A DNA stretch of 41,448 bases from Clostridia bacterium (lineage in GTDB: Bacteria > Bacillota > Clostridia > Oscillospirales > CAG-272), in contig JAFTLQ010000012.1 of NCBI GenBank assembly GCA_017455905.1, forward strand, positions 1 to 41,448, read 5' to 3'. Each line of letters opens with the position of its first letter. Within the stretch, counting starts at the first letter, position 1. The notes beneath the pieces are model-generated. The model saw nothing but the letters and a program-made list of their open reading frames with translations, was not told where the DNA came from and searched no databases. Position numbers and translations under genes: made by a program. Of the stretch, positions 28,706-36,287 are shown in pieces.

Positions 28706-29755
28706 ATGATCATTTACTCCAAATACGCCGGTGCGGCCAATGCCGCCGTCGGCAAGCTTGAAACTCCCATCAAGATGGTCATTGAGCACGAAAGCGACGT
28801 GCTGACCAAGAAGGGCGGCATTTGCGACTGGCTCTTCAACGTTGAAAAGAGCAACCGCTTCGGCGAGACCATCGTCGGTCAGAGCGAATTCGACGTCTTC
28901 CGTGCCACCATGGAGGGCAACGGCGCCGAGCCCGATACCGTCGCGGAGACCTACCGCAAGTTCATCGAGCACATTCAGTTCACCAAGGAATTCGTCATCA
29001 CCGCCGAGATGATGGAGGACGCCGCCTACGGAGTCGCCGCTGACGCCAAGCGCCGCGCCGAGAACTTTACCCGTGCCTATTACAAGACCATGCATAAGAT
29101 CTGCGAATGCGCTCTTATGAACGGCACAGAGACCTCCGCCGTCTTTGCCAAGGCGACGCTGGATCTTACGGCGCCCGACGGCCTGTCGCTGTTCAACAGC
29201 AAGCACACCTACGGTGCCTCCCTCGGCACGCAGTCCAACTTCTTCTGGGGCGACATCTTCGGCACGGGCAGCGACACCCGTACGCTGTCCTGCGGCGCCT
29301 TTGAGGAGGCGCTCGGCGAGCTCGCTGTCAAGCTTCGCAACATGAAGGATGAAAACGGTGAGGTCCTCGGCTACACCGCCGACACCATCATCCTCCCCGG
29401 CAACCGTCCGATGGCCGAGACCATCGCCAAAAAGGTCTGCGGCTCCGAGGGTGCCCTTGGCAACGGCTACAACGACATCAACCTGCAGTACGGCAACTGG
29501 AACATCGTCATCATGCCCAACTGGCAGACGGACGACGACCGCGTCATGATCCTCTCACAGGAGGCCAACAAGAACCTGTGCGGTAACATGTTCTTCAACC
29601 GCGTGCCCCTGACGGTCTCCAACTGGATCGATCATCACACCGGCAACTACATCTGGGGCGGCCGCTGCCGCTTCGGCGTAGGCTTCGGCACGTACAAGCA
29701 TATCCTCCTTGCGGTTGACTCCGCCACCGCTGTCACGGGTGCGACGGCACTTTAA
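28706..29755 (+). CDS. Phage major capsid protein (HK97-fold type)
   Basis: A 349-residue coat protein that builds the icosahedral shell. The N-terminal helix (about 1-40), the segment KFIEHIQFTKEFVITAEMMEDA (about 85-106, spine helix region), a LFNSKHTYG segment and the C-terminal strand-rich part (NKNLCGNMFFNRVPLTVSNWIDHHTGNYIWG) resemble HK97-fold capsids of the Mu-gpT/P2-like sort. No cleaved N-terminal delta domain is obvious, consistent with a separate scaffold. AAAGGAA lies 7 nt before the ATG at 28706. A strong hairpin follows at 29819-29842, before the next gene. Confidence 0.85.
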   Translation: MIIYSKYAGAANAAVGKLETPIKMVIEHESDVLTKKGGICDWLFNVEKSNRFGETIVGQSEFDVFRATMEGNGAEPDTVAETYRKFIEHIQFTKEFVITAEMMEDAAYGVAADAKRRAENFTRAYYKTMHKICECALMNGTETSAVFAKATLDLTAPDGLSLFNSKHTYGASLGTQSNFFWGDIFGTGSDTRTLSCGAFEEALGELAVKLRNMKDENGEVLGYTADTIILPGNRPMAETIAKKVCGSEGALGNGYNDINLQYGNWNIVIMPNWQTDDDRVMILSQEANKNLCGNMFFNRVPLTVSNWIDHHTGNYIWGGRCRFGVGFGTYKHILLAVDSATAVTGATAL

Positions 29756-29818
29756 TCCTTAAAAAGAGGGGCGGTTTTTGGTTAAAATGGGATGATTTGT
29801 TTACAACATCTACCTGTT

Positions 29819-29842
29819 TTTCCGAAAGCCGCCTTTCGGAAA
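29819..29842 (+). promoter_or_regulatory. Hairpin sequestering the ribosome binding site of the next gene
   Basis: TTTCCGAAAG (29819-29828) and CTTTCGGAAA (29833-29842) form a perfect 10-bp stem with a CCGC loop. The Shine-Dalgarno-like GGAAAGG (29838-29844) of the gene at 29847 lies inside the right arm, so folding would hide it. There is no T-run, so it is not an ordinary terminator. It stands after the abundantly needed capsid gene, and could lower the translation of the low-copy connector genes. Confidence 0.55.
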
Positions 29843-29846
29843 GGCT

Positions 29847-30380
29847 ATGATGACCTACAAAGAACTGTATGACGATGTCTGCCATCTCGGCTTTGAAAGC
29901 GACGTTGAGTCGGCCGAGGCGTTTCTGTTCGCGGCCAACCGATCCCAGCATCAGCTGTTCGTCGACGTGCGTGAGGTGGCCGCCTGTACCGTCGCGCAGG
30001 GGACGACGGTCGCCGATCTTTCCGTCATGATCCCCGACCTGCTCTTTTTCCTTGACGTGCGCCGCGCGGACGGCACCGTCGTGGGGGACGCCGTCGTCCA
30101 CGGCCATATCCTGACGGTCCCTGCGGGGATCGATGGCGAGCTGACGGTGTACTATCACCGTGCGCCCGTACGCCTGCGTGGGGACGACGCGCAGACGGTG
30201 GACGTTCCGCAGGGCTGCGAGCATCTGCTCTCGCTGCTGACGGCCTCGTATCTGTGGCTCGACGACGAGCCCGAGCGCGCTCAATATTACCTGTCGCTGT
30301 ACCGCGACAGCATGCTGCGCACCGTGCAGGCCAACAAAAAAAGCCACACGCAGCCCTACACCGACGTCCTCGGCTGGTAA
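29847..30380 (+). CDS. Head-tail adaptor/connector protein candidate
   Basis: A 177-residue protein following the capsid gene. The size and helix-rich start (TYKELYDDVCHLGFESDVESAEAFLFAANRSQ) and the strand-rich middle match the place of P22 gp4, the tail accessory protein that plugs the portal. No clear motif, so this is inferred from gene order. It ends 9 bp before the hub gene, with AAGGAGG between them. Start at ATG 29847 (a second ATG follows directly). Confidence 0.55.
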   Translation: MMTYKELYDDVCHLGFESDVESAEAFLFAANRSQHQLFVDVREVAACTVAQGTTVADLSVMIPDLLFFLDVRRADGTVVGDAVVHGHILTVPAGIDGELTVYYHRAPVRLRGDDAQTVDVPQGCEHLLSLLTASYLWLDDEPERAQYYLSLYRDSMLRTVQANKKSHTQPYTDVLGW

Positions 30381-30389
30381 GGAGGCACC

Positions 30390-33086
30390 ATGGCAAGTAA
30401 GACCTTCCGTAAAAAGACCGAATATCACCGCCTGTACAGCCGCATGCGCGGCGTCGATCTGTCGGGGGACGGCAGCGCCGTCAGCCCCGAGCGCTTTGCG
30501 TATCTTGAAAATCTGTGGCGGGATTACGGCGGTGACAACGCCGGCATGACCGAAAGCGTCGTCGGCTTTCGGCGTCTGACAAGCTTCGACGGTGCCATTC
30601 ACGCCATATACCGTCAGCGGGCGGCGTCGGACGACTACATCCTCGTCCACGCGGGAAACGGCTTGTTCCGCTTTCCCTTAGCGGCTCGTGATGCGGCAGC
30701 ACCCGAGCGGCTGTGCGATATCGCCGACGGGCCAAGCTGCGCCTTTTCCTTTGAGGACCGCTGCTACGTCTTTGACGGCACGCGCATGATCGCCGTCGGC
30801 GCCGACGGCGTCTGTGGAGTGGTCGGCGAGGATATCGCCGCCTACATTCCCACGACCTATGAAAACGGCATCGCCCTTGAGCAGCCCAATTTTCTGAGCG
30901 AGCTGTGCTATGAAAGCTATACGCTGACCCTGCCCGAGCTGCTGTCCTTCGGCTCGGTCGGCTTATCGTACGAGCCGGATCCCGACGGCGACGGCTCCGT
31001 GCGGGTATGCGGCATCGGCGAAGCCTACGATACCATCCTGTATATCCCCGCTCGCATACGCATCAGCGGCGTGGAATACGCCGTGTCCTCGATCGCGGAC
31101 ATGGCCTTTGCCTCCTGCACGTCGCTGCGACAGGTGCATATTGCCCAGGGCGTTGAGCGCATCGGCGAGTGGGCCTTCTCCGGCTGCACCAATCTGCAGA
31201 CCGTCGTTATGCAGGATTCGTTGCGCACCGTGGGCGCCCACGCCTTTGACGGATGCTCCTCCCTGCTGGAGGTGTTTCTCGGCATGGGGATCGACACGAT
31301 CGGCGAGGAGGCTTTCACCTCCTGCCCGTCGACGATGAACGTCCTGTACGCCCTCGACGCGTATCATCTGACCCTGGTCATGGGTGCGTCGCAGCTCAAC
31401 AGCTTCCGCTTGTATTACGCCGAGCGGCGATGCGACGTGTATCTTGAGGTTCCCCTGTATTCCAACCTGAAGAGCGTACGGCGCGTCTACGTCAATGGGG
31501 TGGACACGCCGCACGACGTCCGCTACGAGGGAGGACGCGCCGTGGGCGTACAGCTGTATTTTAACGACCGCCATACCGCCTGCGGCAAGGTGATCGTCGT
31601 GGAGGGCAGGCTTCTGCGCGAGGACGGCACGACGGTGAACGGACAGCATTCCTTCTTCACCTCCCACCCCGCCTACCGGGACACCCCCGCCTCCGTGATC
31701 ACGCGCTGCACGCTATGCGCCTCCTTTGACGGGCGGCTGTTCGTGTCGGGGCATCCGTCGCTGCCCGGCGTGCTCTTCTACAACCAACGCACGCGCTACG
31801 GCGTGACCGATCCCACCTATTTCGGCGTGCTCAACTACGTCACCGACGGCGTCGGTCTCTCCCCCATCGTCTCCCTGCTTCCCACGGCCGGCGCACTCGT
31901 CGTCTTCAAGGCCGAGGACGACGGAGGCGGAAGCATCTTTTATCACACCCCCGAAAGCACGGGGGATGCGTTGATCCCCAAGCTGTATCCCGTCGCCTAC
32001 ACGCATACGGGTCTCGGCGCCTTTGGCGCATCGATCTCCTTTCTGGACGATCCCGTCTTTATCGGCTCGTCGGGGCTAATGGCCCTCGACCGTCAAAATC
32101 TGGCGCTGGAGCGCAGCATCGCCGTACGCTCCCACATGGTATCCGACCGCCTGCTTTGCGAGGATCTTGGCCGCATTCGCCTCGCCATCTGGTGCGGCTA
32201 TCTCGTGCTGTCGGTGGACGGACGCATGTATCTTGCCGACTCGCGGCAGACCTTCCGTCACAGCTCGGGCTATACCGAATACGAATGGTACGTGCTGAAC
32301 GGCATCGGCTGCTATGCGAACGACGAGACGGTGTACCGCTACGCCTCGGTGGCCTCGGCGGGCTATACCGTGTCTGACACACCCGACGCGATCGTCGAGG
32401 AGCCTGTGCTGACGGCGACCGACGCACAGGACGGAGCGGTGCATACCTACGTCGCACGCGGCCATGAGCGCATCGAGGTATATCCCACCGAGCAGCGGCG
32501 CGGCGGTGTCTTCTCGGCGGCTACCAGCCTGCTCGGCTTTGACGACCTTCTCTTCTTCGGGACGGATACGGGCGAGCTGTGTCTGTTCAACAACGATCGG
32601 CGCGGCGTAGCACCGGCGCGTATCGCCGCCGACGCGGCGTTTGACGCCGACAGCTACCGACAGGTTGCCGGACGGCACATTCACCCCGACTTCTACGATT
32701 TTGACGGTCACGCGGTGCGCTACGCCCTGCGCACGGCTGCTGACAACGTCGGCATCCCCCACATGACCAAAAGCACCGTGCGAGGCTCCCTCGTCGTCAA
32801 ATGCCGCACCGTCGGTGCGCAGCCCCTGATCGTCGAGGTCGGCACGGATCGGCGCCCCTACCGCGAGGTCACCGCCTTCCCCACCTCGCCCGTATCGTTT
32901 GACGATCTGGATTTTTCCTCCCTTACGTGGGAGACCGACGATACCTTCACCGTCCCTCTGCGTGAGCGGGAGAAGCGATGGATCGAAAAGCAGATCGCCA
33001 TATACAGCGAGAGCTTCCGATCACCGATCGGCCTGTCCTCGATCGCCTATCGCTTTACGGTGCAAGGAAACGTCAAGGGACATTGA
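30390..33086 (+). CDS. Tail hub/stopper-like phage protein with inserted BspA-type leucine-rich repeats
   Basis: An 898-residue structural protein. The start (residues 40-160: ENLWRDYGGDNAG, VGFRRLTSFDGAIHAIY, LVHAGNGLFRF) and the beta-propeller-like repeats in the rest resemble phage tail-hub proteins of the P22 gp10 (packaged DNA stabilisation) type, here almost twice as long. Residues about 205-325 are an insert of four BspA-type repeats of about 23 residues, with pattern I-x-x-I-x-x-x-A-F-x-x-C-x-x-L: ADMAFASCTSL, GEWAFSGCTNL, GAHAFDGCSSL, GEEAFTSCPST. Such LRRs bind partner surfaces. The hub is predicted from position and fold pattern; receptor binding by the insert is a hypothesis. Confidence 0.65.
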   Translation: MASKTFRKKTEYHRLYSRMRGVDLSGDGSAVSPERFAYLENLWRDYGGDNAGMTESVVGFRRLTSFDGAIHAIYRQRAASDDYILVHAGNGLFRFPLAARDAAAPERLCDIADGPSCAFSFEDRCYVFDGTRMIAVGADGVCGVVGEDIAAYIPTTYENGIALEQPNFLSELCYESYTLTLPELLSFGSVGLSYEPDPDGDGSVRVCGIGEAYDTILYIPARIRISGVEYAVSSIADMAFASCTSLRQVHIAQGVERIGEWAFSGCTNLQTVVMQDSLRTVGAHAFDGCSSLLEVFLGMGIDTIGEEAFTSCPSTMNVLYALDAYHLTLVMGASQLNSFRLYYAERRCDVYLEVPLYSNLKSVRRVYVNGVDTPHDVRYEGGRAVGVQLYFNDRHTACGKVIVVEGRLLREDGTTVNGQHSFFTSHPAYRDTPASVITRCTLCASFDGRLFVSGHPSLPGVLFYNQRTRYGVTDPTYFGVLNYVTDGVGLSPIVSLLPTAGALVVFKAEDDGGGSIFYHTPESTGDALIPKLYPVAYTHTGLGAFGASISFLDDPVFIGSSGLMALDRQNLALERSIAVRSHMVSDRLLCEDLGRIRLAIWCGYLVLSVDGRMYLADSRQTFRHSSGYTEYEWYVLNGIGCYANDETVYRYASVASAGYTVSDTPDAIVEEPVLTATDAQDGAVHTYVARGHERIEVYPTEQRRGGVFSAATSLLGFDDLLFFGTDTGELCLFNNDRRGVAPARIAADAAFDADSYRQVAGRHIHPDFYDFDGHAVRYALRTAADNVGIPHMTKSTVRGSLVVKCRTVGAQPLIVEVGTDRRPYREVTAFPTSPVSFDDLDFSSLTWETDDTFTVPLREREKRWIEKQIAIYSESFRSPIGLSSIAYRFTVQGNVKGH

Positions 33087-33130
33087 CACCTTTTATTTGA
33101 TTTTTACCATTTATACAAGAAAGGAGTCGT

Positions 33131-33382
33131 ATGACAACCAAAATTTTACCATCCGAGATCGCCGATATAAAGATCGCCTCTCTGCCGACCAGACCGACCG
33201 CTCCGACCTCCTTCGGCGGCAAGGGCTATACGGCCTCGGATATGAAGGCGGCCTTTGACCGCCTGCCGCTGTTCATCATCGAACGGCTGAACGCGCTCAT
33301 CGACGACGTTACGGAGCTTCACGCCACCGTGCAAGCCCTGGCGCAGACGAGCGAGGTCACCGCGAATGCCGAGGTCAGCTGA
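33131..33382 (+). CDS. Small phage structural protein (83 residues)
   Basis: An 83-residue protein starting with an extended segment (LPSEIADIKIASLPTRPTAPTSFGGKGYTA) and then a helical part (MKAAFDRLPLFIIERLNALIDDV). I recall similar Pro/Gly-starting proteins in Clostridial phage gene sets, directly after tail genes, but no function is known to me. ATG 33131 has AAAGGAG 7 nt upstream. It stops 2 bp before the next gene starts, so they are coupled. Confidence 0.6.
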   Translation: MTTKILPSEIADIKIASLPTRPTAPTSFGGKGYTASDMKAAFDRLPLFIIERLNALIDDVTELHATVQALAQTSEVTANAEVS

Positions 33383-33383
33383 T

Positions 33384-33734
33384 ATGTCCGCGTCCCCTCA
33401 AAAAGCCGACACGCAGCAGGCGGAGGCGGCGATCGTCCGCCTCCGCCTACGGACGGGGGATGAGCGGCATGTGGGCACATGCGCGGGCCTGTACGTACGG
33501 CTGCCGTCGCGGCCGGAGGAGGATTTCTATGCGCGTGTGAGCTTCCATACGTCGGACGGCGCGTGCCGCCTCACCACCGACCGTCCCGTAGCCTTTACGG
33601 GCGACGACACCGACGGCGGCGTCTTCTCCGCCCTCCCCTCGCAGGGGTACACCGTCCTTTTCTGGTATGACGGCCGCCTGCAGGGGCTGGTACGGCATAC
33701 ACCTATACCGTGCGACGGCACCGAAGGGAGGTGA
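33384..33734 (+). CDS. Phage protein of unknown function (116 residues)
   Basis: A 116-residue strand-rich protein (IVRLRLRTGDERHVGTCAGLYVRLP, FYARVSFHTSDGACRLTTDRPVAFT, GYTVLFWYDGRLQGLVRH). It may be a minor tail or spike protein, but no homology is apparent. Start at ATG 33384, right after the previous stop; GAGGT about 11 nt upstream. It ends in the Shine-Dalgarno sequence of the next gene. Confidence 0.55.
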   Translation: MSASPQKADTQQAEAAIVRLRLRTGDERHVGTCAGLYVRLPSRPEEDFYARVSFHTSDGACRLTTDRPVAFTGDDTDGGVFSALPSQGYTVLFWYDGRLQGLVRHTPIPCDGTEGR

Positions 33735-33738
33735 TCTC

Positions 33739-34245
33739 TTGCGTCGATTCGGTACGATCGCAGCCCTTACGCTGCTGTGGCTGATTTTGTGCGTACTGTT
33801 TTTGACAGGCTGCCACGCATACGCCCCGTCGGGTCTTTTGCCCTCCCTCGGCGGTGCGCTGGAGGAAGCGACGGAATACTCCTTCTTTGAGAGTCTGTTT
33901 CTCTTTGTGTCCACCGATTACGGAGAATTCTGCGCCATTCTTGCCTGCTTCATGGCTACGCACCTCATCCTTCTTCTGCAGCGCTACCTCCTCCCCTGGC
34001 TGCAAACGCACGCCCCACGCCTGTCGGCCGCCTTGCAGGCGGCGTCGCGCCGCGTGCTGGCAACGCTCAAGCGGTTGCTGAAGACCAAGACGACGCCCGA
34101 GCATGCACCGCTGTGCGATCAGCTTGAGCAGCTGATCGAGGAGGCCGAGCAAGCCCAAGGCGACACCGCGGCGGATGAACCGTCGGAGCCGACGGATACA
34201 GCGTCCGATGAGGCCGATGCGCCGACGGATCAGCATTCGCAATAA
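33739..34245 (+). CDS. Membrane (possible lipoprotein) protein at the end of the phage module
   Basis: A 168-residue protein. It probably starts at TTG 33739, since a near-perfect GGGAGGTGAT lies 7 nt upstream, in frame with the stop at 34243-34245. It has an N-terminal hydrophobic stretch ending in the lipobox-like LTGC (about residues 22-25), a second hydrophobic stretch (about 55-80, EFCAILACFMATHLILLLQRYLLPWL), and a Thr/Glu/Asp/Pro-rich tail. Two hydrophobic segments with a charged tail are also what holins look like. Lipoprotein, holin and superinfection-exclusion protein are all possible; I cannot decide. It is followed by repeat copy C. Confidence 0.55.
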   Translation: MRRFGTIAALTLLWLILCVLFLTGCHAYAPSGLLPSLGGALEEATEYSFFESLFLFVSTDYGEFCAILACFMATHLILLLQRYLLPWLQTHAPRLSAALQAASRRVLATLKRLLKTKTTPEHAPLCDQLEQLIEEAEQAQGDTAADEPSEPTDTASDEADAPTDQHSQ

Positions 34246-34270
34246 AGGCGGAATGTCATCCTGCGCGGAG

Positions 34271-34585
34271 TATTACAAACAGAAAGAGCAAACACGCAAG
34301 ACGAAACATCTTGTATGTCTGCTCTTTTTTTTGTTAGTGAAGTTTTTGCTGACGCAAACATGATGTTATGCTACGCATAATGATGTTGCTCGCAAATGCT
34401 CGCCGTGATGTGATGTTGGCCCACTGTGCCGAAGGCACAACATCATTCACGCAGTGAACATCACTGCCGAAGGCAACATCACTTGCCCGCAAGGGCAAAC
34501 TTAGTTTTAGCGTGTTCTCCGTTAAGGATAACACGCTATATCTTGTATGTCTGCTCTTTTTTCTGTTAGTGATGTTTGCCTTTTG
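34271..34585 (+). repeat. Hairpin-linker intergenic repeat, copy C
   Basis: It begins with the same terminator hairpin as copy A (AGAGCA, CAAGA / TCTTG, TGCTCT, then eight T at about 34325), placed to end the phage module. The linker AACATCA(C/T)T hairpin tract follows (GTGCC-GAA-GGCAC, GCC-GAA-GGC, TGCCC-GCAA-GGGCA), then an imperfect palindrome TAGCGTGTTCTCC / GGATAACACGCTA (34508-34538). The right end partly repeats the terminator half (TCTTGTATGTCTGCTCTT) and GTTAGTGATGTTTGCC, suggesting an internal duplication. A TGTCATCCTG motif at 34254 lies just left of it. No gene is in 34246-34596. Confidence 0.85.
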
Positions 34586-34596
34586 ACAGCAAGCGC

Positions 34597-36141
34597 TCAG
34601 CGCTTCCAATATTTGCGGTCCAGCGCACGATACATGATCGCCTCGCTGACGTGATCGACTCCGATCGTTTCCGCACCGTCAAGGTCAGCGATGGTACGGG
34701 CGACGCGCAGGATGCGGTCGTGTCCTCGCGCCGAAAGGCCGAGAGAATCAAAGGCGCTGCGCAGCAGCTCCTGTGCCTGTGCGTCGGGCGTACAGTATTT
34801 GCGCAGGGCGGCCGTCGACAGCTTGGCATTGAGCGTGGCGCCGCTTTGTCCGTCACGCATCAGCCGCTCGGCGGCAAAGGCACGGGCACGGTTGACGCGC
34901 TCGCGAATGGTAGCGGACGTCTCGCCCGCCGGCCCCTTGCCCGCTATGTCGGCATACGACACCGAGGGAAGCTCGATCTCAATATCGATACGGTCCAGCA
35001 GCGGGCCGCTGACGCGCTCCAGATACTTCTGCACGGCACCGGCCGGGCAGGTGCAGACGTGCGTCGGATCGCCGAAATAGCCGCAACGGCAGGGGTTCAT
35101 GGCGCAGACCAGCATAAACGACGAGGGGAAGGTGACCTTGGAGGCGGCGCGGGTCACGGTGACCTGTCCATCCTCCAGCGGCTGACGCAACGACTCGGTC
35201 ACGCTCTTGGGAAACTCGGGCAGCTCGTCAAGGAACAGCACGCCGTTATGCGCGACGGAGATCTCACCGGGGCGCGGATTGGCACCGCCGCCGATCATGC
35301 CGACGGGGCTGACCGTATGGTGCGGCGAACGGAAGGGCCGCTCCGTCACAAGGTTTTGACGCAGAAGGCCCATGACCGAATGCACGGTCGTCGTTTCGAT
35401 GGCCTCCTCAAAGCTCATGTCGGGAAGAATGGTCGGCAGCCGCTTGGCCAGCATGGATTTACCCGAGCCGGGCGGGCCGATCATCAGCACGTTGTGTCCG
35501 CCGGCGGCGGCCACCTCTAAGGCACGCTTGGCCTTCAGCTGACCGCGCACCTCGGAAAAATCGCCCGCACCGAGCGCCTCCCCGCGCGCAGGAACGTAGG
35601 ACGTGTGCGGGGCAGCCGTCAGGCGTGCCTCGCCCTTCAGGTGCGCGATCAGCTCGCGCACATGGCCGACACCGTAGACGGTGAGCCCCTCGACGACCGA
35701 CGCCTCTCCGACGTTCGCCTTTGGCACAAAGACCTCGCGCCGTCCGTCCCGACGCGCCGCCACACACATGGGCAGCACGCCGCCGACGGCGCGCACCTCG
35801 CCCGAAAGGGATAGCTCACCGATCAGACATTTGTCGGAAAAATCGATGGAGCGCGGCAAAACGCCGTCGCATTGCAAAATGGAGCAAAGGATGGCAAGGT
35901 CAAGCGCCGAGCCCTCCTTTTTACGGTCGGCGGGCGCCAGGTTGACGATAAGATCCAGCGACGGGAAGGTGTACCCGCTGTTCTCGCAGGCAGACATGAC
36001 ACGGTTTTTCGCCTCCTTGACGGCGGCGTCGGGCAGTCCGACCAGATCAAACTTGGGAATGCGATCCCATCCGCTGCATTCCACCGTCACGGCATATCCG
36101 TCAATACCGTACAGCGCACAGCTATAGACTTTAGACAGCAT
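34597..36141 (-). CDS. YifB/ComM family AAA+ ATPase (Mg-chelatase-like)
   Basis: A 514-residue protein. The N-terminal Lon-protease-like S5 domain (about 1-170, [21 protein letters not shown]) is followed by an Mg-chelatase-type AAA+ domain with Walker A GPPGSGKS (about 222-229), Walker [11 protein letters not shown] (about 301-310), and a CRCGYFGDP...CTC zinc-like segment at about 352-365. ComM is a bidirectional helicase that helps branch migration during natural transformation; YifB homologues are nearly universal in Firmicutes and often lie beside dprA. The start at 36141 follows AGGAG by 5-6 nt. dprA is not adjacent here. Confidence 0.92.
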   Translation of the reverse strand: MLSKVYSCALYGIDGYAVTVECSGWDRIPKFDLVGLPDAAVKEAKNRVMSACENSGYTFPSLDLIVNLAPADRKKEGSALDLAILCSILQCDGVLPRSIDFSDKCLIGELSLSGEVRAVGGVLPMCVAARRDGRREVFVPKANVGEASVVEGLTVYGVGHVRELIAHLKGEARLTAAPHTSYVPARGEALGAGDFSEVRGQLKAKRALEVAAAGGHNVLMIGPPGSGKSMLAKRLPTILPDMSFEEAIETTTVHSVMGLLRQNLVTERPFRSPHHTVSPVGMIGGGANPRPGEISVAHNGVLFLDELPEFPKSVTESLRQPLEDGQVTVTRAASKVTFPSSFMLVCAMNPCRCGYFGDPTHVCTCPAGAVQKYLERVSGPLLDRIDIEIELPSVSYADIAGKGPAGETSATIRERVNRARAFAAERLMRDGQSGATLNAKLSTAALRKYCTPDAQAQELLRSAFDSLGLSARGHDRILRVARTIADLDGAETIGVDHVSEAIMYRALDRKYWKR

Positions 36142-36226
36142 ACGTTCTCCTGAAAGTCGTTATAATGTAGTCTTTTTTGATGTAATTGCAAACAAATATA
36201 TGCAATTTATCTGCTTTTTACAGAAA

Positions 36227-36255
36227 CGGGACTGTCACGCGAAGCGACAGTCCCG
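36227..36255 (-). terminator. Terminator-like hairpin between nifJ and yifB
   Basis: CGGGACTGTC (36227-36236) and GACAGTCCCG (36246-36255) pair perfectly over 10 bp, 33 bp past the nifJ stop. On the minus strand TTTCTGT follows, a weak U-tract, so partial read-through to yifB cannot be excluded. The rest of 36142-36226 is AT-rich and should hold the yifB promoter, but I see no clear -35/-10 pair. Confidence 0.6.
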
Positions 36256-36287
36256 TCCGTCACCTGAGCCTTGCGGCTTAGGCAAGA

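Larger units (their letters stand above)
23498..34245 (+). mobile_element. Phage morphogenesis module (prophage remnant or domesticated capsid cluster)
   Basis: A continuous, densely packed plus-strand block of 13 genes: packaging, portal, internal protein, scaffold candidate, decoration candidate, capsid, adaptor, hub and small end genes. The order fits the structural block of P22-type podoviruses (terminase, portal, scaffold, coat, gp4-like, gp10-like). All frames are intact with good ribosome binding sites and several ATGA overlaps. I find no integrase, repressor, replication, endolysin or tail-fibre gene and no flanking direct repeat, and housekeeping genes stand on both sides (topB and yifB). 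GC content by eye matches the host. Confidence 0.8.

Noticed and set aside
23160..34596. Attachment-site direct repeats flanking the phage module
   Set aside because: I compared the left (23160-23497) and right (34246-34596) gaps and saw no convincing shared core and no tRNA gene.
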